Assembly: GCF_000718135.1 (NCBI RefSeq) | Contig: NZ_JOEM01000007.1 | Span: forward strand, 186,001-250,000 | Direction: 5' to 3' | From: Streptomyces cyaneofuscatus | GTDB lineage: Bacteria > Actinomycetota > Actinomycetes > Streptomycetales > Streptomycetaceae | DNA length: 64,000 nucleotides | Shown: positions 31,292 through 39,155 of the stretch, one piece after another | How positions within the stretch are numbered: the stretch's first letter is position 1 | Layout of the letters: each line of letters opens with the position of its first letter | The notes under the pieces: generated by a model | The model's input: only the letters and a program-made list of their open reading frames with translations | What the model was told of the DNA's origin: nothing | Database searches by the model: none | Made by a program: the position numbers and the translations under genes

Positions 31292-31382
31292 CGGATACGA
31301 ACTCCTTACCAAAAGTTGTCCTGTCCATATGCCCCAGAAGACCCTCCGTATGCAAATCCGATCTATCCTCACCGGTTCCGGA

Positions 31383-31931
31383 TCAGGTCTTCGAACACCG
31401 CCGGAACTCCGCCGCCAGGTGGTGCTGCAACGGCTGCGCGACCGCCGCGAGGTCGTGGACGAAGGTGAGGGTGTCCTCCCCGGTCAGGGTGTAGCGGCGG
31501 CGGGTGGCGTCGACCTGCTTGGCGGTAGGGGCGAGCGCCACTTCATGGGTGGCGAGGTCGACGGTGCCGTCACCGGCCCGGCCGACGGCGATCTCCGCGA
31601 TGCCGGTGGGCTGGGTGATCAGCGCTTCCACCCGCCCTTCCGGCTGGAGCCGCCACCAGCCGCTCTCCCGGGCCGAGGGCCGCAGCGGACGCCCGTCCGC
31701 GTCGACCAGCCAGGCGCGCGACGCGTAGTGGAGGAAGGGGCGTCCGTCATGGCTGAAGGTGATCTCCTGCGCGTAGGCGAACTCCTCGTCGAGCGTCGGG
31801 TATCCGCCCCGCCCGCTCCCCGCCCAGGTGCCGAGCAGCCCGAGCACCGGGGTGACGAGCGGGTGCGGTGCCGGTGCTTCGTCGGGCCGGAAGGCGTCGG
31901 GGTACGGGTGGCGCGGGGCGGGGTCGGACAT
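31383..31931 (-). CDS. Nitrobindin-like (FABP/THAP4) heme-binding protein
   Basis: The 182-residue protein has the nitrobindin signature: [15 protein letters not shown] near residue 33, [48 protein letters not shown] and the C-terminal strand [24 protein letters not shown]. Nitrobindins form a ten-stranded barrel that binds ferric heme through a C-terminal His. The His pair in [13 protein letters not shown] is in the expected region. Proposed roles include NO and peroxynitrite detoxification. It is the fourth gene of a minus-strand run but is separated from neighbours by ~90 bp. Confidence 0.88.
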   Translation of the reverse strand: MSDPAPRHPYPDAFRPDEAPAPHPLVTPVLGLLGTWAGSGRGGYPTLDEEFAYAQEITFSHDGRPFLHYASRAWLVDADGRPLRPSARESGWWRLQPEGRVEALITQPTGIAEIAVGRAGDGTVDLATHEVALAPTAKQVDATRRRYTLTGEDTLTFVHDLAAVAQPLQHHLAAEFRRCSKT

Positions 31932-32035
31932 GGGGCGTGCTCCTAGGTCGCTGCCGGTACTGATGCCGGTGGCAGCCTAGGGGCATTGCCCTGCGTGGCG
32001 CGGGTGGCGTGCGTGGCGCGGGCGGCCTGGGTGAC

Positions 32036-32254
32036 TCAAGCCGGATCGGCCGCCATGCTCTCCTTCAGGCTCCGGGGCCGCAGGTCGGTCCAGTTCTGCT
32101 CCACGTAGTCGAGGCAGGCCTGGCGGGTGGCCTCGGGGTGCGCCACGGTCCAGCCGCCAGGCACCTCCGCGAACGAGGGCCACAGGGAGTGCTGTCCCTC
32201 GTCGTTGACGAGCACCAGGTAGGTGCCGTTCTCGTCCTCGAACGGGTTGGTCAC
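32036..32254 (-). CDS. MbtH-family protein (orphan)
   Basis: The 72-residue protein matches the MbtH family throughout ([58 protein letters not shown]). It has the conserved Trp residues and the SLWP and DLRP signatures. MbtH proteins bind and activate the adenylation domains of nonribosomal peptide synthetases. There is no NRPS in the window, so it must act in trans. An iron box lies 29 bp upstream, which ties it to siderophore production. The ribosome site is AGGAGG. Confidence 0.95.
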   Translation of the reverse strand: MTNPFEDENGTYLVLVNDEGQHSLWPSFAEVPGGWTVAHPEATRQACLDYVEQNWTDLRPRSLKESMAADPA

Positions 32255-32282
32255 CGATCCTCCTTGAACTCAGACCTAGAGC

Positions 32283-32301
32283 ATAGGTAAGGCTACCTTT
32301 A
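32283..32301. promoter_or_regulatory. Iron box (DmdR/IdeR type) upstream of mbtH
   Basis: ATAGGTAAGGCTACCTTTA is a 19-bp interrupted palindrome close to the actinobacterial consensus TTAGGTTAGGCTAACCTAA. It lies where it can block the mbtH promoter under iron repletion. Confidence 0.85.
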
Positions 32302-32385
32302 CTTCGACGACTGCGACTCTACCCACCACACCCTCGGGCGACCCGTCGAATCCCGCAACTCACCTGGGCGACAGGGAGGTTGCCG

Positions 32386-33273
32386 TCACAGTCCCAGGTC
32401 GCTGAGGCGCGCCTCGTACCGGATGGTGAGGTCTTCCTCGTCGCCGACCGGGTTGTCCCAGAGGGCCACCAGCTCGGCGCGCACGACGTCGGGCAGGGCC
32501 TCGTACCGCTCGTTCCAGCTGTCGGCGTCCGGGATCCAGTAGCCGACGACCTTGAACCGGGTGGCGGGCAGCCCCAGCTCCTTGCGGAGGTAACGGCGTA
32601 CGGTGCGCAGCGCGTTGGTCTCACCGGCGACCCAGATGTAGCCGCCGGTCATGTCCGTGCCGGGCGGGATCGCGGCGCTCACCAGCTCGGCCAGCCGGCT
32701 GGCATCGTGGCCGTTGCCGCCGTAGGTCCACGTGACCTTGGTGCCGGGCAGCGGCTGGACGGCTTCGGGGCCGGGGAGTTCGACGACCACGCGGGTGGCG
32801 ACCCCGTCCGGGGTGTTCTCCAGGAGGCGCGCCACGGCGGGCAGCCCGGTCTGGTCGGCGATCAGCACCTGCCAGGCCAGGTCGTCCGGCGGGCTGTAGA
32901 GGCCGGTCGGGTCGTTCACCCCGAGCACGTCCCCGGGCTGCGCGCCGGCCACCCAGGTCGAGGCCACCCCGTGGTCGTGCAGCACGAAGTCGACGTCGAT
33001 CTCCCGGCTCTCCGGGCGCGCCGCCCGCACGGTGTACGTACGCATCGGGGCGACGGGGCGGCCGTCCGGGGTCTCCCAGCCCTTCTCGGTGGTGACGGGC
33101 AGGGAGAGGTCCGAGCGGTCAGGGCCGTGCGGGAAGAACAGGCGTATGTACTCGTCGCCGACCCCGGTGGACTCGAAGCCGGCGAGCCCTTCGCCGTGGA
33201 GCGTGACGCGGGTCATCGTCGCGGTGAGCGGCTGGACTCGGGCGACGACGGCTCGGTGGATCGTCATGGACAT
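32386..33273 (-). CDS. Siderophore-interacting protein (FAD-dependent ferric-siderophore reductase)
   Basis: The 295-residue protein has the ViuB/SIP pattern. A flavin-binding barrel (MTRVTLHGEGLAGFES, DEYIRLFFPH, MRTYTVRAARPE, DVDFVLHDHG) is followed by a C-terminal NAD-binding domain (GYIWVAGETNALRTVRRYLRKELGL, YWIPDAD). It reduces Fe(III) in imported siderophores to release iron in the cytoplasm. An iron box is 30 bp upstream of the ATG at 33273. With mbtH it indicates an iron-starvation locus. GAAGGGG precedes the start. Confidence 0.93.
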   Translation of the reverse strand: MSMTIHRAVVARVQPLTATMTRVTLHGEGLAGFESTGVGDEYIRLFFPHGPDRSDLSLPVTTEKGWETPDGRPVAPMRTYTVRAARPESREIDVDFVLHDHGVASTWVAGAQPGDVLGVNDPTGLYSPPDDLAWQVLIADQTGLPAVARLLENTPDGVATRVVVELPGPEAVQPLPGTKVTWTYGGNGHDASRLAELVSAAIPPGTDMTGGYIWVAGETNALRTVRRYLRKELGLPATRFKVVGYWIPDADSWNERYEALPDVVRAELVALWDNPVGDEEDLTIRYEARLSDLGL

Positions 33274-33303
33274 GGCCCCTTCGTACGAAGTTTCCGGATC
33301 TAC

Positions 33304-33322
33304 TTAGGCCAGCCTAACCTTC
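33304..33322. promoter_or_regulatory. Iron box (DmdR/IdeR type) upstream of the siderophore reductase
   Basis: TTAGGCCAGCCTAACCTTC resembles the iron-regulator consensus (TTAGG-n-AG-n-CTAACCT). It is located just upstream of the siderophore-interacting protein gene and at the end of the hydrogenase relic. Confidence 0.85.
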
Positions 33323-33376
33323 CAAGGAGGGTTGTTCGATACCGCGTCGGGTTCACGGCCCCGCCCGGGTGCGGTA

Positions 33377-34245
33377 TCAGCAGATCCGCGGCAGTTGCTC
33401 ACCGAGGGGCATGTCCACCACCCGGGTTCCGCCGAGGCCGGTGGCGGCCACGACCATGCCGGGGTGGTCCTCGACGCAGGTCCCGATCCGTACCGACTCC
33501 TTGCCGAGCGGGTGGGCGCGCATCGCCTCCAGGACGGTGTCGGCGTGGTCGGGGGGTACGAAGGCGACGAGCTTGCCCTCGTTGGCGACGTACAGGGGGT
33601 CGAGGCCGAGGAAGGAGCAGGCGTTGGCGACGGTGTCGGGGACGGCGAGGGACCGCGTACGGCCTCGGTGAATCCGACGCCGATCGACTCGTCGGGGACG
33701 TCGAACTGCTCCCAGGTCTGGGTGCGTCCGGCGCGGACCTCCTCCATCGCCTGCTCGGCGAAGTGAAGGGCGGCGGCGGCCGCGTACGCCTGGGAGTAGG
33801 TGCGGGCCCGGTTGCGTTCGATGGCGTTGGACCACTGCGGGATCGTCCACTCCAGGGACATCTCCGGCTTGGTCATGGTGCGCGGGAGGTTGATCCGGAC
33901 GCTGTGGCCGGTGGCCTTGATGTAGCCGATGTCGACCAGTCCGGACAGGGCCGTGGACCAGAGGCGGGCGATGGGGCCGCCGCCGGTGTCCAGGGCGAAG
34001 TTGTCGGCGCCCTGGACGGGGCCGCACTCGTAGTCGATGAGGGGCCAGTGGACCGCGACCTTGGGCAGGCCGGGCAGGGCGCCGAGCGCGAGTTCCTCGA
34101 TGCTCGGCTGGGTGGCGGCGGTGAGGGACACAGAGTCCCCGTCGCAGCTCAGACCCGCGTTGATCCAGAGGATGTGAACGGTCGGGTCTTCCTGAGGTGT
34201 GTCCATCACGTCCGTGTCGGCCGTGGTGGCGGTCGGGGCATCCAT
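33377..34245 (-). pseudogene. Collapsed [NiFe]-hydrogenase cluster: small subunit + large subunit + HypE fragments
   Basis: Three protein fragments follow one another in operon order. Residues 22-80 are the N-terminal part of an actinobacterial-type uptake [NiFe]-hydrogenase small subunit (VHILWINAGLSCDGDSVSL, QPSIEELALGALPGLPKVA, VHWPLIDYECGP). From about residue 82 the sequence is a central large-subunit segment (FALDTGGGPIARLWSTALSG, YIKATGHSVRINLPRTMTKP, IPQWSNAIERNRARTY, SIGVGFTEAVRG). After about 33660 a different frame gives the C-terminus of the maturation protein HypE (GLDPLYVANEGKLVAFVPP, DHPGMVVAATGLGGTRVVD, LGEQLPRIC). All metal-binding Cys motifs of the large subunit are gone. 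It is a non-functional deletion relic. Confidence 0.85.
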
Positions 34246-34377
34246 GGGCCCTCCTCGGGTCGGCCCGCTTCACGAACTTCTTGCCGGCAGCCTCTTTCCT
34301 GGATACCGCGCGCGTCCCGGCCGGTAAGTGCGCGGTGGCCCTATTGCCGCCCCGCACCCCCTGCGTACGCGGACATG

Positions 34378-34417
34378 CCGACGGCCCCCGCCGCGGTTCG
34401 CGGACGGGGGCCGTCGG
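34378..34417. terminator. Terminator after the DJ-1/PfpI gene
   Basis: A long stem (about 34378-34390 with 34405-34417, plus an inner CCGCG/CGCGG pair) lies 14 bp beyond the stop codon of the gene at 34431. Confidence 0.75.
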
Positions 34418-34430
34418 GCGTACGTCAGGG

Positions 34431-34994
34431 TCAGGATTCGGTGAGGACCGCGTCGATCTCGCGGAGGAAGTCCGGCAGGTCGTCGGGGTTCCGCGATGTG
34501 ATCAGCGGCCAGCCGCCCTCGTCGTCGCGGACCACCGACTTGTCGACCCAGGAGCCGCCGGCGTTGGTGATGTCGGTCTTGAGGGACGCGTACGAGGTCA
34601 GGGTCTTGCCCTGGACGTAGCCGCCCTCGATGAGCGCCCACGGGCCGTGGCAGATGGCCGCGACGGGCCGGCCGGAGGCCGCGAACGAGCTGACGATCCG
34701 GGTGGAGGCGTCCTGCAGGCGCAGGGTGTCGGCGTTGAGCGTGCCGCCCGGGACGAGCAGGAGGTCGTACGCGGCGGGGTCGACGTCCGCCAGGGTGAGG
34801 TCGGGCCGCACCGTGTCACCGGGTTCCTTGTCGCCCACGAGGGTGCGGATCTCGTCGTCGGAGACCGCCGCCACGCTGACCTGGGCCCCGTGGTCGCGCA
34901 GATGCTTCACGGGGACGACGAGCTCGTCCTGCTCGACCCCGTAGTTGGTGACGATCGCCAGGATCCGGCGGTTGCCGAGATCGGTGGTGGCCAT
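34431..34994 (-). CDS. DJ-1/PfpI-family protein (type 1 glutamine amidotransferase-like)
   Basis: The 187-residue protein has the PfpI/DJ-1 fold: RILAIVTNYGVEQDELVVPV, YDLLLVPGGTLNADTLR and the nucleophile elbow PVAAICHGPWALIEGG with the candidate catalytic Cys near residue 114. A His follows directly, as in PfpI. The Glu partner is plausible at the N-terminal EQDE segment. Members act as proteases, glyoxalase III or deglycases in stress response. The exact activity cannot be told. A strong terminator follows and a divergent TTA-poor region precedes. Confidence 0.9.
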   Translation of the reverse strand: MATTDLGNRRILAIVTNYGVEQDELVVPVKHLRDHGAQVSVAAVSDDEIRTLVGDKEPGDTVRPDLTLADVDPAAYDLLLVPGGTLNADTLRLQDASTRIVSSFAASGRPVAAICHGPWALIEGGYVQGKTLTSYASLKTDITNAGGSWVDKSVVRDDEGGWPLITSRNPDDLPDFLREIDAVLTES

Positions 34995-35065
34995 GTGCTG
35001 CTCCTTTCCTCACAGGTCCTGCGGTTTTCCTCGAAGGTCATGCGGTCGTGTCGCCGGCGTTCTTC

Positions 35066-36181
35066 TCATCCCGCCGTGATGCGGACGCATTCCGCGACGG
35101 TGTCGCGGAGGCTTCCGGTCCGCTCCAGGATCTCGCGCTGGACCCTGGCCCCGTTGCCGCGCCGCTCCAGGGCCGCAAGCGCCTTCTGCGCGGCCTTGAG
35201 GTCGCCGCTGTCCTCCAGGGCGTCCCGCACATGGGCCACGAGCGCCTGGAGCACGTCGGCCGCGGGCTCGGGCCGCAGGGTGCGGGGGTGGATCAGCCGG
35301 TCCTCCAGACCCGAACGGGCCGCCTGCCAGGACGCCACCCGCAGCAGGGACACCTCGGTGTCCAGGGGAGGCTGCCCGGCCCGCCACTCCCGCGCCGCGG
35401 TCTCCACCAGCGCCCGCACCAGCGTGGCCAGCAGCACCGTGTCCGCCGGGTCCAGGCAGACGTCGGCGATCCTGACTTCCACTGTGGGGTAGTTGGCCGA
35501 AAGGCGCGCGTCGAAGTAGACCATCCCCTCGTCCTTGAGCACGCCGGTGCCGACGAGGGCCTTCACCTGCTCGTGGTAGCGCTCGGCGGAGCCGTGGAGC
35601 TCCACCGGCCCGGCCGAGGGCCACCTGCCCCAGACCCGGGCGCGGTAGCTCGCGTACTGGGTGTCCTGCGCCTGCCAGAAGGGGGAGTTTGCGCTCAGGC
35701 CGAGCAGGACCGGCAGCCAGCCGCGGATCCGGTCGAGCACGGCGACGCCCTCCTCGTCCGACTCGACCGAGACGTGTACGTGGCATCCGCAGGTCAGCTG
35801 CTCCTGGGCGGTCAGCCCGTAGCGCTCCGCCATCCAGTCGTACCGCTCCCCCGTCCCGATCGTGGGGCTCACCGGCAGCGGCGAGGTCGCCAGGGCCGCG
35901 ACCGAGGCCCCCACGTCGGCGGCGTGGCGGCTCGCCTCGGCGCGCCACCTCTGCACCGCGTCGGCGATCTCGTCCATCTCCCGGCAGGGATGCGTGGCGA
36001 ACTCCAGCTGCTGGCGGTGCAGCTCCGGCTCGAAGGCCGACTCCCCCTCCGCGTCCCGCTCGGCGAGGGCCAGCACGGCCGTGGACAGGGCACGCGCCTC
36101 CCCGCTGTCCGGGTCGACCAGCAGCAATTCCTCTTCCACGCCCACGGTCCGCACCACAGCTCCCACCCCTTCGTTGTTCAT
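35066..36181 (-). CDS. Carboxylate-amine ligase, YbdK/GCS2-like family
   Basis: The 371-residue protein belongs to the glutamate-cysteine-ligase-like GCS2 family. Signatures are VGVEEELLLVDPDSGE at the N-terminus, FEPELHRQQLEFATHPCREM, CGCHVHVSVESDEEGV, and RIRGWLPVLLGLSANSPFWQ. It continues with YFDARLSANYPTVEVRIADV. YbdK proteins have weak glutamate-cysteine ligase activity; the true substrate in Streptomyces is unknown. It starts at the ATG at 36181, seven bases after the stop of the DUF5133 gene, so the two are an operon. Confidence 0.88.
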   Translation of the reverse strand: MNNEGVGAVVRTVGVEEELLLVDPDSGEARALSTAVLALAERDAEGESAFEPELHRQQLEFATHPCREMDEIADAVQRWRAEASRHAADVGASVAALATSPLPVSPTIGTGERYDWMAERYGLTAQEQLTCGCHVHVSVESDEEGVAVLDRIRGWLPVLLGLSANSPFWQAQDTQYASYRARVWGRWPSAGPVELHGSAERYHEQVKALVGTGVLKDEGMVYFDARLSANYPTVEVRIADVCLDPADTVLLATLVRALVETAAREWRAGQPPLDTEVSLLRVASWQAARSGLEDRLIHPRTLRPEPAADVLQALVAHVRDALEDSGDLKAAQKALAALERRGNGARVQREILERTGSLRDTVAECVRITAG

Positions 36182-36188
36182 CCGGCGA

Positions 36189-36416
36189 TCAGGCAGAGAG
36201 GACGGAGTCGTCCTCGGGACGGGCACCCGGCAACCGGTGCCGGGCGGCGACCAGGGCGCTGTCGACATCGCCCGTGCCCGTCGAGACGCACAGGGTGTAG
36301 GCCACATCGTCCATGCGCTGCCGCGCCTCGGTGGAGCCGCTCTCCGCGTGCAGCAGGCGCAGGGCCTCGTACTGCTCGACCAGGTTGTGCAGCACGGTGG
36401 GGTGGGCCATCAGCAT
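36189..36416 (-). CDS. DUF5133-family small protein
   Basis: The 75-residue protein (MLMAHPTVLHNLVEQYEALR, ARQRMDDVAYTLCVSTGT, DVDSALVAARHRL) is typical of DUF5133, a small Streptomyces helical family that includes ANTAR-like neighbours in regulatory operons. GGAAGGA is correctly placed before ATG 36416. It precedes the carboxylate-amine ligase by only 7 bp. Function unknown. Confidence 0.85.
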   Translation of the reverse strand: MLMAHPTVLHNLVEQYEALRLLHAESGSTEARQRMDDVAYTLCVSTGTGDVDSALVAARHRLPGARPEDDSVLSA

Positions 36417-36636
36417 GCGGGGGGTCCTTCCGGGCGGGATTCTTCGTGTGAATGTCGTGTGCCCGGCTTGTGCTCTCGGGCACAGCCCCGAGTACCCCGA
36501 CATGGGCGACCCATACCCCCGTGTGGGAAGTCTCCCCCGGCCCCGCCTCCGGTGAATCGATCGGCCCGCAAGGGGTACCCAGCAGGACGAACGACCCGCC
36601 CCCGGACTCTCCGGGGCAGCACGGAAGGACGCTCTC

Positions 36637-36888
36637 ATGACCGACCGCAGGCCGGAAGGCACCGCCTACACCGGGGCTTCCGGCTCCCCGCCTCCCGTAC
36701 CGGCGGACATGCCGGACCAGCAGACCCAGGAGGGCGAGGACGCCCTCGACATACCGATCCCGGAGCGGGTCGCCCGCGAGAGCGGCGACCGGCCCGACCC
36801 GGACGAGGCGGGTTCCGGCAAGGACGAGCCGCGCAACGCCGGTGCGCACCCCGAGGAGCACCCGACGCCGGACGAGTCCACGGGTTAG
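36637..36888 (+). CDS. Small acidic, low-complexity protein
   Basis: The 83-residue protein is rich in Asp, Glu, Pro and Gly (PERVARESGDRPDPDEAGSG, EEHPTPDESTG). It is probably disordered, with no hydrophobic segment. GGAAGGACG precedes the ATG and a perfect 24-bp terminator follows. It is a genuine monocistronic gene by these signals, but I do not recognise a family. Confidence 0.65.
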   Translation: MTDRRPEGTAYTGASGSPPPVPADMPDQQTQEGEDALDIPIPERVARESGDRPDPDEAGSGKDEPRNAGAHPEEHPTPDESTG

Positions 36889-36910
36889 GCGGCCGTCGCG
36901 GACGGAACAG

Positions 36911-36964
36911 ACGTAAGGCCTGTGCCCCCGGTCCGGGAAAGGACCGGGGGCACAGGCCTTACGT
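36911..36964. terminator. Perfect 24-bp bidirectional terminator
   Basis: The arms at 36911-36934 and 36941-36964 are exact complements around the loop GGGAAA. They lie between the acidic protein gene (plus) and the LPFR small-protein gene (minus), so one structure serves both. Confidence 0.9.
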
Positions 36965-36974
36965 GCACATCAGC

Positions 36975-37103
36975 TCAGTGGTGTCCGCGCGCCGTGCTCG
37001 ACGCGCCCCCGAAGAGGCGGGCGAGGGCCCGGAAGGGCAGCGTGACCACGGTGGCGATGGCTCCTCCGACGGACCGCAGCACATCGGCGATGGCCTTCAG
37101 CAT
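36975..37103 (-). CDS. LPFR-motif small protein (42 residues)
   Basis: The peptide MLKAIADVLRSVGGAIATVV continues TLPFRALARLFGGASSTARG-HH. It consists of an amphipathic/hydrophobic helix with the motif TLPFRALARLFG. I know this as a small Streptomyces family described only by its LPFR motif. GGAAGGAC precedes the ATG at 37103. It is below common length cut-offs. A membrane-surface location is likely; function unknown. Confidence 0.75.
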   Translation of the reverse strand: MLKAIADVLRSVGGAIATVVTLPFRALARLFGGASSTARGHH

Positions 37104-37290
37104 GGGATGTCCTTCCTGCTCGTCCCGGAAGCTCAGCGAGCTCCGGGGTCAACGGCTCGGACATCCCGGGTACCCGGCATGCGCCCCGCAAACCGGACCG
37201 GACCGGTCCGATCCGTTCGGGACCGGCCCCGGACGCCCTCGGCCCCCAGGACGCGGGCGTCCTGGGGGCCGAGGGGTCGTTCAACCCGGA

Positions 37291-37644
<354 letters not shown>

Positions 37645-37727
37645 TCACTCCTCACCAGAGAGCAACGCCATTTTGGTGTGGATCTTCCTCCGGGCAGGTG
37701 GCTCGAACCCCACCGACTGCGCCCCGT

Positions 37728-38105
37728 TCAGGGCCCGTCGGCACCCCGGGCGACACTCCGCGCCCAGAGCACCAGCGGCAGCTGGAGGGGCAGCCTGGCC
37801 AGGGCCGCGGCCCGCTGCGGCCGGGGCCGGCCTCGCCAGTCCACGGCCATCTGCACATTGGCCGGAAACACCCCGACGAAGAAGCCCGCGGTCGCCCGGG
37901 CCGCGGCGCCCCGCGTCCTGGGGTGCGCGATCCCCGCGGCCAGGGCGAGTTCGACCACTCCGCTCGCGTACGTCCAGGTTCGGGGCTCGCCGGGCAGGAT
38001 CCGGGGCACGGTGGCGTCGAACGCCTTCGGGACGGCGAAGTGGAGCACCCCGGCTCCCGCCATGAGTCCGGCGAGCAGCAGGGGGGAACGCGTCCGGGAG
38101 GACAT
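37728..38105 (-). CDS. DoxX-like membrane protein
   Basis: The 125-residue protein has four predicted membrane helices (LLLAGLMAGAGVLHFAVP, SGVVELALAAGIA, ATAGFFVGVFPANVQMAV, LARLPLQLPLVLWARSVA). The N-terminal MAGAGVLHFAVPKAFD and Asn-rich FPANVQMAVDW are typical of DoxX-like families. A palindrome typical of TetR operators lies 38 bp upstream. Function unknown; some members interact with thiol/quinone metabolism. Confidence 0.85.
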   Translation of the reverse strand: MSSRTRSPLLLAGLMAGAGVLHFAVPKAFDATVPRILPGEPRTWTYASGVVELALAAGIAHPRTRGAAARATAGFFVGVFPANVQMAVDWRGRPRPQRAAALARLPLQLPLVLWARSVARGADGP

Positions 38106-38142
38106 GAGGGCTCCTTACGTCGACGAGTGAACCGGGAACATG

Positions 38143-38160
38143 ACTTACTTGCGAGTAAGT
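38143..38160. promoter_or_regulatory. TetR-type palindrome upstream of the DoxX-like gene
   Basis: ACTTACTTGCGAGTAAGT contains perfect arms ACTTACT/AGTAAGT around TGCG. It lies about 40-55 bp before the ATG of the DoxX-like gene. No TetR gene is adjacent, so the regulator is elsewhere. Confidence 0.65.
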
Positions 38161-38200
38161 TACTGGCTCCCGGCGCCCTTCGTCCCCTCACCACGGGATC

Positions 38201-38602
38201 TCACTGCTGGATGAACCGGGGCAGCCACCGCGCCTGGTAGTCCGGGTGCCCGGCGTACTCGGCGGCGAGCTGCCGTACGGCGAAGCCCAGGCCCACCGCC
38301 CGGCCGGAGCGGAAGTCCTGGGCCGGGCGGTCGGTGTCCAGCTCGGCGACCTCGACGTACTCGCCGAGCAGCACCCGGTGCGTCTCGATGCGCTCCAGGG
38401 TGCGGGCGGGGTCCTGCAGGGCGATGTGATGGTCGAAGCCGCTGTCCCGCACGGTGAACGCGACGCCGCCTCTGCGGTCGTGGACCTCTCCGGGCACATC
38501 CGCCGGGCACCGCCATCGGTCCCCGCCGGCAGCCAGGGCGACCTGTTCCTCATCGGCGAGACGCGCCCGGACGAAGGCCACCATGTCTGCGTTGCCGGCC
38601 AT
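38201..38602 (-). CDS. DUF6221-family protein
   Basis: The 133-residue cytosolic protein has the DUF6221 pattern: ADMVAFVRARLADEEQVALAA, DPARTLERIETHRVLLGEY and the C-terminal AVRQLAAEYAGHPDYQARWLP. This family is common in Streptomyces, often near integrated elements, and has no known activity. GGAGCAGC precedes the ATG. It lies between the DoxX-like and VOC genes, without overlap. Confidence 0.85.
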   Translation of the reverse strand: MAGNADMVAFVRARLADEEQVALAAGGDRWRCPADVPGEVHDRRGGVAFTVRDSGFDHHIALQDPARTLERIETHRVLLGEYVEVAELDTDRPAQDFRSGRAVGLGFAVRQLAAEYAGHPDYQARWLPRFIQQ

Positions 38603-38699
38603 TTGGATGCTGCTCCCTCGTGTTCATGGATCACTGCGGTGATACGGGGAGCATTGTGGTGGACCGGGGCGGCGCGATCCACCACGGCAGGCGGTGCGG

Positions 38700-39155
38700 T
38701 CAGTCCGCGGTCTCGCCGGTGCCCCTGGCGGCGAGGTCGGTGAGCACCTGGTGGAGGGGTTCGGTGAGCCGGCGGCGGTACTCCTGCACGGCCCAGCCGT
38801 TGCCGTCCGGGTCCGTGAAGTACATGAACGTGGCCCCGTCCTCGGGGGCGTACCGCTGGGGCTCGGAGACCTCCACCCCGCGGGCGACGAGCTCCGCGTG
38901 GGCGGCGTCGATGTCGGTGACGCAGAGCTGGAGGCCGTGGTACGTGCCCGGTTGCGGGTCCCCCGTCGGGTTCGGGATGCCGTCGGTCAGGGCGATCGAG
39001 CAGCCCGAGCCGGGCGGGGTGAGCTGGACGACGCGCGCCCCCGGCATCACCTCGCCGTCGATGTCGACGTGGAAGCCGATCTTGTCCCGGTAGAAGTCAC
39101 GGGCCCGGTCCAGGTCGGTCACGGGGAGCACGATCACTTCAAGGGTCCAGTCCAT
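38700..39155 (-). CDS. VOC-family (glyoxalase-like) protein
   Basis: The 151-residue protein is a single VOC module: LEVIVLPVTDLDRARDFYRDKIGF, GSGCSIALTDG, GTYHGLQLCVTDIDAAHAELVARGVEV and TFMYFTDPDGNGWAVQEY. Metal ligand candidates are His in YHGLQL and Glu in VQEY. Its start overlaps the end of the upstream DHA2 exporter gene by 17 bp, so it is translated from the same mRNA. Such VOC proteins often act as sequestration or resistance proteins for small toxic molecules. That would fit an exporter partner, but it is inference. Confidence 0.88.
   Translation of the reverse strand: MDWTLEVIVLPVTDLDRARDFYRDKIGFHVDIDGEVMPGARVVQLTPPGSGCSIALTDGIPNPTGDPQPGTYHGLQLCVTDIDAAHAELVARGVEVSEPQRYAPEDGATFMYFTDPDGNGWAVQEYRRRLTEPLHQVLTDLAARGTGETAD

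Noticed and set aside
34246..34430. Possible intact start of a hydrogenase operon upstream of the relic
   Set aside because: The 5' side contains only the terminator of the DJ-1 gene and no further hydrogenase sequence.
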